Both the position numbers and the translations under genes were made by a program. From Verrucomicrobiota bacterium (GTDB taxonomy: Bacteria; Verrucomicrobiota; Verrucomicrobiia; Limisphaerales; VHDF01), in NCBI GenBank assembly GCA_016871495.1, contig VHDF01000016.1:1-64000 (forward strand): 64,000 bases of DNA, in the 5' to 3' direction. Shown here piece by piece: positions 52,803-62,145 of the stretch (within the stretch, counting starts at the first letter, position 1; every line of letters begins with the position of its first letter). The notes below the pieces were generated by a model, which did not search any database, had not been told where the DNA came from, and saw only the letters and a list, made by a program, of their open reading frames with translations.

Positions 52803-53387
52803 ATGAGCGACATACTGAACAAGACCATTGTGCTGGTGCTGAACCGCAACTGGCAGGCGATGAACATTCGCACGCCACAGGAGGCGTTCTGCCAAATGGC
52901 CACGAACGTTGCGACCGCGCTGGAAATTGACGGCGAGAACCACATCCGCCCCGTCACGTGGGACGAGTGGATCACGCTGCCCATCCGCGATGGCGACAAC
53001 GCGGTCCAGACTGTGCGCGGTGCGATCCGCGTGCCAACCGTAATTGTGGCGATGAACTTCGCGAAGGTGCCCAAGAAGCGTCCGAAGCTCTGCGCAAAGA
53101 CCATCCGCGAACGCGACGGCAATCGTTGCCAGTACAGCGGCAAGCTTCTGCGCCCTGACGAAGGCAGCCTCGACCACGTTCTTCCCCGCTCCCGCGGCGG
53201 CAAGGACGCCTGGGACAATCTCGTGTGGGCAGACAAGGCCGTGAACGCGAAGAAAGGCAACCGCCTGCCGCACGAGGCTGGCTTGCAGCTACTCACCCTG
53301 CCGCGCGCACCGAAGGAACTGCCCGTGACGGCACTCATTCGCAACGCCTACGGCATCGTGGATTGGAAGATGTTCGTGAAGGAATGA
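52803..53387 (+). CDS. HNH endonuclease-like protein
   Basis: The 194-residue protein belongs to a widespread HNH family that opens with VLVLNRNWQAMN. The nuclease core is RDGNRCQYSGKLLRPDEGSLDHVLPRSRGGKDAWDNLVWADKAVNAKKGN, with the catalytic His in LDHV and the Asn and His/Asn ligands after it. HNH genes of this type often sit in phage tRNA clusters. The start at 52803 avoids overlap with the tRNA upstream. No strong ribosome site is visible. A terminator-like hairpin follows. Confidence 0.85.
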   Translation: MSDILNKTIVLVLNRNWQAMNIRTPQEAFCQMATNVATALEIDGENHIRPVTWDEWITLPIRDGDNAVQTVRGAIRVPTVIVAMNFAKVPKKRPKLCAKTIRERDGNRCQYSGKLLRPDEGSLDHVLPRSRGGKDAWDNLVWADKAVNAKKGNRLPHEAGLQLLTLPRAPKELPVTALIRNAYGIVDWKMFVKE

Positions 53388-53392
53388 ATCAA

Positions 53393-53429
53393 CGGGCGGG
53401 CGGGCCGCAAGGCTCGCCCTGCCCAACCA
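53393..53429 (+). terminator. Hairpin after the HNH gene
   Basis: GGGCGGGCGGGCC and GGCTCGCCCTGCCC form a stem-loop with a GCAA loop. No T-run follows, so termination is uncertain. Confidence 0.5.
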
Positions 53430-53538
53430 TGTAAAATAGACTATGACTGTGAACGACCTGCCGACGATTTGCCGGTTTTCAGTGTCCACATCATCTGAGA
53501 AATCGAAGTCGTCGTTCAACTCAGGAAGAACTGCCAAT

Positions 53539-53727
53539 ATGACCCCAACTCAAATCCACACCACGGATTGCCGCCTTTATCCGAAGGACGAAGCGCCAGC
53601 CGCTTATAAAGACTTCAACGCAGTGCTCGATTCCGTGAAAGCCGCTGGACTGGCAAGCGAAGTCGCACGACTTAATGCCCGCTTCGTCATCAAAGATTCC
53701 GAGATGAGCCTGAAAGGGGCGGCTTGA
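53539..53727 (+). pseudogene. rtcB: C-terminal remnant of RNA ligase RtcB
   Basis: About 60 residues contain LYPKDEAPAAYKDFNAVLDSV, followed by AGLASEVARLNARFVIKD. I recognise this as the C-terminal end of RtcB (E. coli RtcB ends near DESPAAYKDIDAVMAAQ). The catalytic core with its metal and GMP ligands is absent upstream. The frame is open back to 53443, but that part is not RtcB. In other bacteria rtcB is near rsr and Y RNA genes. Confidence 0.65.
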
Positions 53728-54037
53728 GCAGAACAATAGTTTTGGAGTGACGGGGTGGAAGCAGACCTGATGCTGGGTTTCGATGGAGCCAGCACGATGT
53801 GCCTGGTCCGCTCAATTCATCCGGTGCTTGCGAAATGGCATCTTGAAGCCGACGCGTCGGGAGCCCGCCTTGGCCCTGTAGCGAGCGGCTACAAGATCAT
53901 ACCAATGACTCCACGCGGACAGAATTGAGTTCTGCCACTGATCTCGAAAACCTCGTGCTCAGTTATCGTGCTCCCTCTCGTTCTTCACTGCGGAGAGCGC
54001 GGAATCGGAAAAGTCCCTGACCGGGGGGGCAATCCCT
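53728..54037. other. Intergenic, right border of the island
   Basis: I see no gene or tRNA in this stretch. It may be the decayed edge of the tRNA-array island. Confidence 0.4.
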
Positions 54038-57000
54038 CTATCTCAGCAGAACGCGATAGAATTCCTGCTGAGCAGCGGGTTTAGGGAACGTGCCAATGAT
54101 CGTTCCGCCCGAGCCCGGTCGGAACGTGACACCCGAGACATCCGTCCACTGAATCGGACTGAGTTGCGGGGTTCGCTGAATCACATGATTTCCCGTAGCG
54201 CTCGACGTGGCCACCGTCAGTTCCAGGTTGTTTCCCGCAATGGTCGCGCTTCGAATCGAGATGTTCCCGCCGCCGGAGGATCCGCTCCCCACGAGCGTGA
54301 GCTTACCGTAGGTGAATTCGCTGTGCGCTCGACCACTCCAACCCATTTGCGCTTCGCGGTTGGCTCCATCGTCGTCATTGACCGCGATGTGGAAGCCCAA
54401 CGAACTGCCGTCCGCGGGATTGAGCAGGGCTGATTTCTTCACTCTAAACTCCACCTGATAGCCTTTCAGCGTCTTCTTCGTGCTGGCAAACCAATCACCC
54501 GATTCACCAAAGGTGGGGTTATTCGCTTCATTGTCCCGCCACGCTCCATTGGCCGAGATCACATACTGTCCCTCAAACTTCTCACCGCCGCGTCCGACGT
54601 CTTTGCTGTTGTTCGGATCAAAGAAAATTTCCACGCTGTCGTCCTCCCAAGTATTCCCATCTTCAGACCCGGCTTCGGCGGAATCCGTCGTCACCACGCT
54701 GTCCATGACGTCGACCGCGACAAAGACCGAGTCGGCTGAATGAACAACCCACGCGCGGTAGCTCAGATCATCGGTTTCAAACGTATCGTCCCCGGAAGGG
54801 ATGTCAAAAACCGCATTTTCGGAGTGGATGCGAATCTCTTGTGCGTTGGCGTACTCGGCGGCTCTGATGATGCCGTCGACCGTTGGTGCGGCAGATTTCA
54901 CGGCGTCGTAGCTCCGGGCTCCGAGAATCAAGTTTCCGTAACTCGATTCGATGTGAGGTTTTCCGACCCAGATCACCTGACGTTCGCCGCCGCCCCCGTC
55001 GTCGTCGTCGTTGACCGCAACCGTGAACCCAATCAGTTCGCCCGGCTTCGGGTTGCCGATGGCACTGAGCGCAATCCGGAATTCAGCCTCGTAGCCCGCG
55101 GCCGTCTTCGCTGTCTTGGCATACCACACTTGATCGCCGCCATAGCCGGGCTTACCCGCTTCGGCATGTCGATAGGCATTGTTGACGGTAATAACGTATT
55201 GCCCGCCTGAGCCGACCAACTCACGGTTGGACCCGCTCGTATCGCGAACCGGAAAATTCGAATTGTCCCCATCCACAAACACCTCAACACTGTCATCCAT
55301 CCAGGTCGTGCCGTCTTCGGAATCCGCAGCGGCACTGTCATCTTGAATCACGTCGTCCGTCACTTTCACCGCCACGTAGAGGTTTTTCGCGTCGTAACCG
55401 GCGTAGACTACATAACTCAGGTCGGCGGAATCTTTCGGAGGATTGTTGCTGCCGTCGCCCAGCGCACCGCCTTGGATTTTGTCGGCCAGTTTGTCATTGA
55501 ACACGACCCGCCAAAAATCGCCTGCCGCACCGCCGGCGCGCCTCCATTCGTCGGGTTTGACCGTCCCATCGATCGTTGGCGCCGTTTCGAGGAAATGAGC
55601 GAACTGAGTGCGGGTCGGATCGGCGTTCTTGCGTCCGACGGGATCAACCGACACTTGCGCGGCTCCGCCAAGATGGAGCACGCCGTAGGTGAATTCGCTG
55701 TGGGCACGCCCGCTCCAACCCATCTGAGCTTCCCGGTTCGAGCCGTCGTCATCATTCACGGCGATGTGAAACCCGAGCTTGCCGCCATCGGCGGGATTAA
55801 GGAGCGCGCTTTTCTTAATTTTAAACTCCACCTGATATCCTTTGAACGTTTTCTGCGTCTTGGCGTGCCAATCCCCACTCTCCCCAAAGGCGGGGTTGTT
55901 GGCCTCGTTATCGCGATGAGCTCCATTGGCCGAGATGACATACTGTCCCTCAAACTTCTCACTGCCGCGTCCGGGGTCTTTACTGTTGTTCGGATCAAAG
56001 AATATTTCCACGCTATCGTCTTCCCAAGTGTTGCCGTCCTCGGAGTCAGCTTCGGCCGAATCGGTGTTGACCGAGTCGTCCGTGATGTCAACCGCCACGT
56101 AAATCGCATCCGCCGCGTGGACAATCCAGGCGCTGTAGCTGAGATCTGAGTTCGAAAAGGTGTCGTCCCCGGACGGAATATCAAAAATGGCATTGTTCGA
56201 ATCGATCCGAATCGGCGTCGCTCCCGCATACTCGCTCGGAAGGATCCGACCATCTACGGTCGGCGCTGCCGTTTTCGGCGCGGTATACTCGCGCCCGCTG
56301 AGCAGCAAGTTGCCATAGCTGCATTCCGTGTGCGGCTTCCCCACCCAGATCACCTGACGTTCGCCGCCGCCACCGTCGTCGTCGTCGTTGACCGCCACCG
56401 TGAACCCGATTAACTCGCCCGGCTTCGGGTTTCCAATCGACTTCAGCGAGATTCGAAACTCCGCTTCGTATCCGTCCGCCGTCTTGGCCGTCTTCGCAAA
56501 CCACGCCTGGTTCGGGCCGTAGCCGGGCTTGCCCGCCTCGGCATGGCGATACGCGTTGTTCACGGTAATGACGTACTGCCCGCCCGTGCCAACGACATCC
56601 GCATTCGAACCGCTGGTGTCGCGCTGCGGGAAATTGCTGTTATCGCCGTCGATAAACACTTCGACACTGTCGTCCATCCAGGTCGTGCCGTCCTCGGAGT
56701 CACCCGCAGCACTATCCTCTTGCAAGACATCATCCTTAACTCGAACGGCCACGTAGAGATTGTTGGCATCGTAGCCAGCAAAAACAGTGAAGCTCAGGTC
56801 GGCCGAGTCTTTCGGGGGATTGGCGGCGCCGTCGCCGAGAGCCCCGCCGCGGATCTTGTCGTCCAACTTGTCGTCGAAGGTGACATTCCAAAACGAGCCC
56901 GCGGCGCCGCCAGCGAGCGACCACTCGCCGGCCGCGATCGTTCCGTCAATGGTTGGCGCGGTTCGGAGTGGAAGCGCGATTTGCGTCCGGGTCGAGTCCG

Positions 57001-57079
57001 GTGTGGAGCGATCAGCCAGCGCAACCCAGGTGCATGCAAAGAGGATCGTCGCCTGCAATATTCTCGTGATTTTCTTCAT
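54038..57079 (-). CDS. Secreted protein with four CBM9-like modules
   Basis: The 1013-residue exported protein has a signal peptide (ILQATILFACTWVALA). Four carbohydrate-binding family 9-like modules follow in an A-B-A-B order. A modules share APTIDGTI, WMDDSVEVFIDGDNSNFP and GGQYVITVNNAYRHAEAGKPGYG; B modules share APTVDG, WEDDSVEIFFDPNNSKD and SANGA. It ends EFYRVLLR, like the delta-60 protein at 3625. It probably binds polysaccharide. A and B pairs are so similar that an internal duplication is recent. Confidence 0.82.
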   Translation of the reverse strand: MKKITRILQATILFACTWVALADRSTPDSTRTQIALPLRTAPTIDGTIAAGEWSLAGGAAGSFWNVTFDDKLDDKIRGGALGDGAANPPKDSADLSFTVFAGYDANNLYVAVRVKDDVLQEDSAAGDSEDGTTWMDDSVEVFIDGDNSNFPQRDTSGSNADVVGTGGQYVITVNNAYRHAEAGKPGYGPNQAWFAKTAKTADGYEAEFRISLKSIGNPKPGELIGFTVAVNDDDDGGGGERQVIWVGKPHTECSYGNLLLSGREYTAPKTAAPTVDGRILPSEYAGATPIRIDSNNAIFDIPSGDDTFSNSDLSYSAWIVHAADAIYVAVDITDDSVNTDSAEADSEDGNTWEDDSVEIFFDPNNSKDPGRGSEKFEGQYVISANGAHRDNEANNPAFGESGDWHAKTQKTFKGYQVEFKIKKSALLNPADGGKLGFHIAVNDDDGSNREAQMGWSGRAHSEFTYGVLHLGGAAQVSVDPVGRKNADPTRTQFAHFLETAPTIDGTVKPDEWRRAGGAAGDFWRVVFNDKLADKIQGGALGDGSNNPPKDSADLSYVVYAGYDAKNLYVAVKVTDDVIQDDSAAADSEDGTTWMDDSVEVFVDGDNSNFPVRDTSGSNRELVGSGGQYVITVNNAYRHAEAGKPGYGGDQVWYAKTAKTAAGYEAEFRIALSAIGNPKPGELIGFTVAVNDDDDGGGGERQVIWVGKPHIESSYGNLILGARSYDAVKSAAPTVDGIIRAAEYANAQEIRIHSENAVFDIPSGDDTFETDDLSYRAWVVHSADSVFVAVDVMDSVVTTDSAEAGSEDGNTWEDDSVEIFFDPNNSKDVGRGGEKFEGQYVISANGAWRDNEANNPTFGESGDWFASTKKTLKGYQVEFRVKKSALLNPADGSSLGFHIAVNDDDGANREAQMGWSGRAHSEFTYGKLTLVGSGSSGGGNISIRSATIAGNNLELTVATSSATGNHVIQRTPQLSPIQWTDVSGVTFRPGSGGTIIGTFPKPAAQQEFYRVLLR

Positions 57080-57538
57080 CGTGATCAGGTGGGAGAGTTG
57101 AGGAGCACATTGAGAGATCCAAGGACCTCAGGAAAACGCAAATTGCCGCACTCAGGGATCGAGCTCGCCATCGGCGCGGACGCGACCTGCCCCAAAGGAG
57201 ATCCGGTCTTCGCCCGTGCGCGCATGAGCCACATGTTGTGAATATGCTTGTTCAACGTTTTGAAAGTGGCGGGGAAGATGTATTTTCAGGAGCCTTTCCG
57301 CAAGCGAAAATCGATTATTTTTCGGCCTTCCAGCATAAGCGGTCATCGGGGTGCGGTCTATGCGAGGCGGAGGCAAAGGGTAGATTCGGAGGATAAAACG
57401 TCATCGAGCAGCCAGTTTGACTGCGAGTTCCAACGAGATGGCCGACATCATCGTGAGATACCAAGCGAGCGGACCCAGACGTAAAGCCTTTGCTTTGGAC
57501 GAGGTCATGCCGCCGGGGCGGTTGCACCAGAAGCCATC
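57080..57538. other. Intergenic, nothing recognised
   Basis: Upstream of the CBM9-like gene I see no convincing gene or shared repeat. It probably carries that gene's promoter. Confidence 0.35.
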
Positions 57539-57742
57539 TCAGAGATGTCTGAGAAGGATCCTCGCAGCTCCGAGGTGGGGGAAACCCTGAAAGTCTTTAG
57601 CCTGCCGTTCGTCGCGAACCACGAGACGCCGGAAGTTGAAGAGCCAGGCGAAGAGTCGCTCATTCTTCCATCGCCGGGCGTAGCGAGGCAGCGCTCGTCT
57701 GTTCTGTTTGGTGCGGTGCAGCCGGACAGGCTCTAACATTAG
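57539..57742 (-). pseudogene. IS5-family transposase C-terminal fragment
   Basis: The segment ALPRYARRWKNERLFAWLFNFRRLVVRDERQAKDFQGFPHLGAARILLRHL matches the end of IS5-type DDE transposases, where RRWKxERxFAWL holds the catalytic Glu. The N-terminal part is missing and no inverted repeats were found. Confidence 0.75.
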
Positions 57743-57966
57743 TGTGGCGTCTCGGGGAAATGCGGACAGACAGAACGGGAAATGAGTAGTGCCGAGGCTG
57801 CACTCAGCCTTCGGCTGCCCGATCTCCCAGCATCTTCCTTCCTCCTTCGATTCTCTCTCCTCTCGGGGAGGCTGCCTTTCGATGCCCTTCGAGAATGCGC
57901 CGACCTTGATCTGTCCCAGGATCATCTCCGAGACGCTCCATTCCCGGATCAGGGGGGTCAGGAGGC

Positions 57967-58458
57967 TTAGGGCGGCAGGAAAGCGACCTCGGCGGTGGCT
58001 GCCACGAGTGGCGCAACGGAGACGGCTTGAGAGGGGAGAGGTGGGTTCAGGGAGGCGGACTTTCTGCCTCGGACGTATTTGTGGCATTCGACACAGCTCA
58101 TGGTCATGCGGACATAGGCAAGCGTCGCGCCATCGAGGCTTGCCAGGTTGGCGGCTTTGACCAGCGCAGCGGCGTTGCGACGAAAGTTAGCGCTGTGCTC
58201 CGCGTACTCAGTCCCTTCCACAGCTTGCCATACCCCCTCTTGGCTCATGGCCCCGAGCTTTCGCGCATTCACCAAGATCAAGTCGTAGTCTTCGAGCGTG
58301 ATACCCTCAAGGACCGCTTGGGAGTGGTTGAGTTTCTGGCGCATGAACTCTCGGATCGCGGGAGGTTGTGCACGGCGGACCTTGTCCTCCGCCGCCCATC
58401 CCAGGACGAGTCCTGCCATGATGAGGGCCGCCAGCCATCCCGATCGATTTTGCCACAT
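57967..58458 (-). CDS. Exported c-type cytochrome-like protein
   Basis: The 163-residue protein has a signal segment (LAALIMAGLVLGWAAED), a four-helix-like body (REFMRQKLNHSQAVLEGI) and a haem motif CVECHKYVRG near residue 124, giving a layout like cytochrome c' proteins. It ends with a Pro/Ala-rich tail. The role is electron transfer or gas binding outside the membrane; no operon partner is visible. Confidence 0.75.
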   Translation of the reverse strand: MWQNRSGWLAALIMAGLVLGWAAEDKVRRAQPPAIREFMRQKLNHSQAVLEGITLEDYDLILVNARKLGAMSQEGVWQAVEGTEYAEHSANFRRNAAALVKAANLASLDGATLAYVRMTMSCVECHKYVRGRKSASLNPPLPSQAVSVAPLVAATAEVAFLPP

Positions 58459-58720
58459 AAGACGGGAATATGTGCCACCGGCGGTCCGGAGCTTCTCGTG
58501 GATTGCTCGAGTTCGAGCAGATCTTGCCTGGATTTTTGTCTCTCCCCCGTAAGGTCTGTCTGAAAATTTCGACGAGCTCTTCGAGTGAACTGATGGGAAT
58601 TCGCGATTTCAAAGTAAGGCGAGTGCGGCGGCGGCTCCAAACGAGAATCCTTCCCAGCCTTCCAAGAAGGGGCCTCGTTCGGATTGAGCCCAGGAGCGAC
58701 AGCAGGATCGTCCGTGGCGC

Positions 58721-58966
58721 ATGAGCGAGAAGCAGGTCCGCGATCCCAACCATCCTGGGCTGCGCCTCGGCCAAGGCATTCCGGCGCGCGAGCCGAACCT
58801 GCCGGTCGAGCGGGTAACCATCGAGGACCGCGTCGAGAAGCAGTTGGCCGCGCTCCTCGCGGACTCGGCCAAGCACAAGCGGATGTCGACTGACGAAACG
58901 CTGGAGGAAACACTGTTGCACGTGTTTGATAAAGTGGAACGCGGCGGTGGGGCGAGTGCGGACTGA
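58721..58966 (+). CDS. Hypothetical protein
   Basis: An 81-residue frame reads MSEKQVRDPNHPGLRLGQGI and is mainly charged and helical (VEKQLAALLADSAKHKRMSTDETLEETLLHVFDKVERG). It lies antisense to a longer minus-strand open frame. Its balanced composition favours a real coding segment. No family is recognised. Confidence 0.4.
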   Translation: MSEKQVRDPNHPGLRLGQGIPAREPNLPVERVTIEDRVEKQLAALLADSAKHKRMSTDETLEETLLHVFDKVERGGGASAD

Positions 58967-58989
58967 ATGACGGGCGTCGTCGAGGGCAA

Positions 58990-59894
58990 AAGTCCAGACT
59001 TCGCGCGTGGCTCGGGCCCGGAATCGCGCGAGGGGCTGGGATAGCCGGGCCGCGCCTCCGTCAGCACCGCGTGTGGAGCCAGGCCCAGTTCGATGCGCGA
59101 AGTTCCGCTGGTCACGAAGCCTGCCGGTGCGTCAGCGCAGCTCACGCGGACAAAAGCTTCCATCGGTTGCCCGCCGCGTGCGGTGGCGGTGCCGTGGGTG
59201 CGGAAGAGGGCGATTTCTTGGATCTGACCGAATCCAAGGGTCAGGAGGCTGGGCAGGTTGAGCTGCCACCAGTCAAGCGTATCACCCGGCGCGATGACGT
59301 GGGAGAAATTCGTGCCCTGGTCGGCGCGCTGCGGGAGAGCACGGCCGGTGCCGTCGTGCGCGGTGACGCTCCAGAACCAAAGGGCACCGGCGGCACCACG
59401 GCCAGCGCCTGTTCCGGTGTGAAGCGGCCCGCCTTCATCGCCTGCCGGAGATTCACGCCGTCCACAAACTCCATGAGCAGGAAATAGAAGCCGCCTGCTT
59501 TTCCGAAGTCATGCACCGCGACGATGTGCGGATGATTCAGCGCCGCGAGGGCCTGCGCTTCTTTTTCAAATCGCACTGCAAACTGCGGATCATCCGCGCG
59601 CTCCGGCGCGAGCAGCTTCAGTGCGACGAGCCGGTTCAGCGATTTCTGCCGCGCCTTGTAAACCACGCCCATCCCGCCGCGTCCAAGGCACTCCAGGATT
59701 TCCAGTTGCGGGAAGTGGGGCGCGAGTTCCGCGGGCGCAGGGCTCCTTCGGGACGGAGCCGGTTCATCCGCGTCCTGCGTCGGCACCATCGCCTCGGCCA
59801 GGAGGCACTTGGGACAAAGCCCCTTCGTGGCGGCGGAAGGCAGGGTCGCCCCGCACCGCGGGCAGGAGTTCAAGGCTGGCGATGGTTCGCTCAT
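58990..59894 (-). pseudogene. Truncated Ser/Thr protein kinase
   Basis: The start MSEPSPALNSCPRCGATLPSA has two CxxC zinc motifs. The kinase lobe has LGRGGMGVVYKARQ and catalytic Lys in VALKLL, up to FTPEQALAVVP. The catalytic loop HRDIKPEN and the rest are missing. Sequence then jumps, in another frame, to ALWFWSVTAHDGTGRALPQR, which looks like the C-terminal part of such a kinase. An internal deletion therefore inactivated it. It is normally the partner of the sigma factor encoded upstream. Confidence 0.7.
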
Positions 59895-59941
59895 GTCCGT
59901 GTCCTGACGCGATGGCGTGGATTGGTTACCAAGATTCTTTC

Positions 59942-60651
59942 TCAACCGCCGAGGGCTTCGAACAACGCGCGCATCTCGGCCTCGACGGCGCCAGGATCTT
60001 CCAGGGTGCCGGCGACCTCGGCTTTCAGCAACTCGCGGAACCGACGCTTCAACCGATGCCGTGCATCCCGATGTTGTTGGTAGGGCGGGCCTGTCCCAGC
60101 CCGCCGCCCACGGGATGCAAAACATCATGCTCCGGCGGCGCGCCGGGACGGACGCGCCCTACCTGCATCACCGGCAACATCGGGATGCACCGCAACCGAT
60201 GGACCGCGACCTTGAGCGCGTTCGCGTTCAGCCCGCACTGCGCCGCCAACGCAGTCTGGTCGCCATGCGCGGCTTCGCCGGTGAGCCACGGTTTGACTCG
60301 CTCGAAGAACTCCCCGCGTCCCCCGGCGACGCATTCCTGCCGGAGCGCTTCGAGTGCACGCGCCAGCACGGTTACCGCCCATTGCCGGTCGAAGGCCGCG
60401 TCGGGCGACAACACGCTCGCATCCGCCAGCATCGTCGCAAAGAAATCGTGAGCCAGATCCCGCGCCGCCTCGGCATCGCGCAACTCGCACCGGAGGAACG
60501 CCGCCACCGGCTCGTAATAGGCGCCGCACAGTTCGGTCAAAGCCCGCAGCCCTTCCGGGGAGTCGGCCTGCGCACGGCTCACCTGTGTCCACCGCGTCGT
60601 GCGAAAGCTGTCGTCAGCCGCTGGCGCGGGCTGTGTTGGTTCAGTGGTCAT
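59942..60651 (-). pseudogene. ECF-type sigma factor disrupted by a MITE
   Basis: The frame from 60651 encodes a sigma-70-like protein (DSFRTTRWTQVSRAQADSPEGL, ALTELCGAYYEPVAAFLR, NANALKVAVHRL). At 60193 the 134-bp element interrupts it. Joining 60193-60201 to 60049 and below restores VAVHRLKRRFRELLKAEVAG and an ending ALFEALGG at 59942. The insertion adds 143 bp and shifts frame, so region 4 is cut. The kinase gene that follows is also broken. Confidence 0.82.
60059..60192. mobile_element. 134-bp MITE, copy 4
   Basis: Standard ends (CCGTGCATCCCGATGTTG at left, CATCGGGATGCACCG at right) with the 9-bp duplication CAACCGATG at 60050-60058 and 60193-60201. It sits inside the sigma factor gene. 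Confidence 0.94.
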
Positions 60652-60873
60652 CGAGAGCCGGATGGATCATACCACAGGCTCCTAACGTTTTAGAGGGAAA
60701 CGGTTACCACGGTTCAACCAACACCGCCGGATCTCGATCCTGGAACGGGAATGCGCCTGCGCATGTCGGCGACGAATCCGGCTGCCTTTGACCACGCCCA
60801 AGCCCGCCGCCTGCAACGGATGGGAAATTGATTTTTGACTCGGCGCGGTTCCGATCCTGACGCGGCTGCGCAT

Positions 60874-61719
60874 TCACTTCATCCACGCCGGGAAACCACG
60901 CGTCGGAATGGCCTGCTGGTTGTATTCCGCATTCCACTTGAGTGACCAAAGTTGGGTTGGCTTCAAGGCTCGCGTTGAACCGTCGAAGAAAACGGCATTG
61001 ACAGAACGTCCGTGGCGCTTGAGGGCAAAGTGCCACATCTCCATGTCCGCACCACCCCAGAATCCATTGGAGGAGGGCGCGGCAAGCACGGAGGGATCGG
61101 AATGGTGAGGTCCGCCCCCACGCCACATCGAATCGAGCATGAGCGGCACTTCCGTGGGCTGCGTCGCATGATCGAGCTTCCGCCAGTGATACCGGCTGGG
61201 ACGCCCTTGGATCGCAGTGATCTGCGGAGGAGGATCGTATACCCAGTTGTTTTGCCCGTAGCTGGAGATGATCAATCCATTGCGAGCGCCGGAGGCTTCA
61301 GGGTCCGGCACGGGGAAGTCATAGGCTGTGCGGGGCCCGCCATAAACCGCCACCCCTCCCGAGGATGCCGCAGCGGGGATTTCGCGGGAAGGGGAACCCT
61401 CCCGCCTCCGCCGCGTGGCTTCCGGACACAAGAGCAGGTACGGCCGCTTCTGGTAATGTTTCCTCAGGGCATTCAACCACTCCCCGCGCGCCCACCCAAC
61501 CGCGGAACCCTGGCTGAAAGACCCGTTGTTTTCGTCCGTATAAAAGGTCCAGGCCAGGCCCCACTGGCGGAGGTTCGAAATACACTGGGTGGCGCGCGCT
61601 TTCTGCTTCGCTTTGCCCAGTGCGGGCAAAAGCATGGATGCCAAGATCCCGATGATGGCGACCACCACCAGCAACTCGATCAAAGTGAACCCCAATGCGC
61701 GTGCGGTCCGGTCGGGCAT
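60874..61719 (-). CDS. Pseudopilin-like protein with N-terminal methylation site
   Basis: The 281-residue paralogue of the protein at 9260 has the cleavage motif [27 protein letters not shown] close to its start. Then come [21 protein letters not shown] and the C-terminal [21 protein letters not shown]. It should be processed by a prepilin peptidase. It stands alone, and MITE copy 5 lies 67 bp upstream of its start. Confidence 0.85.
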   Translation of the reverse strand: MPDRTARALGFTLIELLVVVAIIGILASMLLPALGKAKQKARATQCISNLRQWGLAWTFYTDENNGSFSQGSAVGWARGEWLNALRKHYQKRPYLLLCPEATRRRREGSPSREIPAAASSGGVAVYGGPRTAYDFPVPDPEASGARNGLIISSYGQNNWVYDPPPQITAIQGRPSRYHWRKLDHATQPTEVPLMLDSMWRGGGPHHSDPSVLAAPSSNGFWGGADMEMWHFALKRHGRSVNAVFFDGSTRALKPTQLWSLKWNAEYNQQAIPTRGFPAWMK

Positions 61720-61786
61720 GAGAATCCAAAAAAATTGACGATGGTGGCTGACCTGTCAACGAGGAACTTGGCCGCAGAGGGCGTCT

Positions 61787-61920
61787 CCGTGTATCCCGAT
61801 GTTGTTGGTAGGGCGGGCCTGTCCCAGCCCGCCGCCCACGGGATGCAAAACATCATGCTCCGGCGGCGCGCCGGGACGGACGCGCCCTACCTGCATCCCC
61901 GGCAACTTCGGGATGCACCG
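61787..61920. mobile_element. 134-bp MITE, copy 5
   Basis: Standard ends with the 9-bp duplication AGGGCGTCT at 61778-61786 and 61921-61929. It differs from other copies by a few bases, including CAACTTCGGGATGCACCG at the right end. Confidence 0.94.
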
Positions 61921-61929
61921 AGGGCGTCT

Positions 61930-62105
61930 CGGTGCATCCCGAGGTTTTCGGTGACCGGGTGGTCGTGGGAACGCAGACAGCCCTGTCGGCTGTGGCGTAG
62001 GCTGCCCAGCCTGCGGGGCGACAAAGGGAACCAAGCGCGTGGAGATCATGGAAAGGCCTCGTTCTTCACCCGCCGGGCCGTCGGCGATTCGGCAGGCTGG
62101 GCAAG
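61930..62105. repeat. Dispersed repeat C, copy 2
   Basis: The sequence contains GACAGCCCTGTCGGCTG, CTGCGGGGCGACAAAGGGAA and GTTCTTCACCCGCCGGG, as at 28082-28290. It follows MITE copy 5 and precedes the RAYT fragment, so it may be the REP-type repeat of that transposase. Confidence 0.65.
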
Positions 62106-62145
62106 AACGTTGAGGATCCACGTTCCAAACGGATGGTGACTCATC

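Noticed and set aside
44169-53727. Integrated prophage
   Set aside because: No capsid, tail, terminase, integrase or lysis gene is present. Only the tRNA/Ro/HNH content is phage-like.
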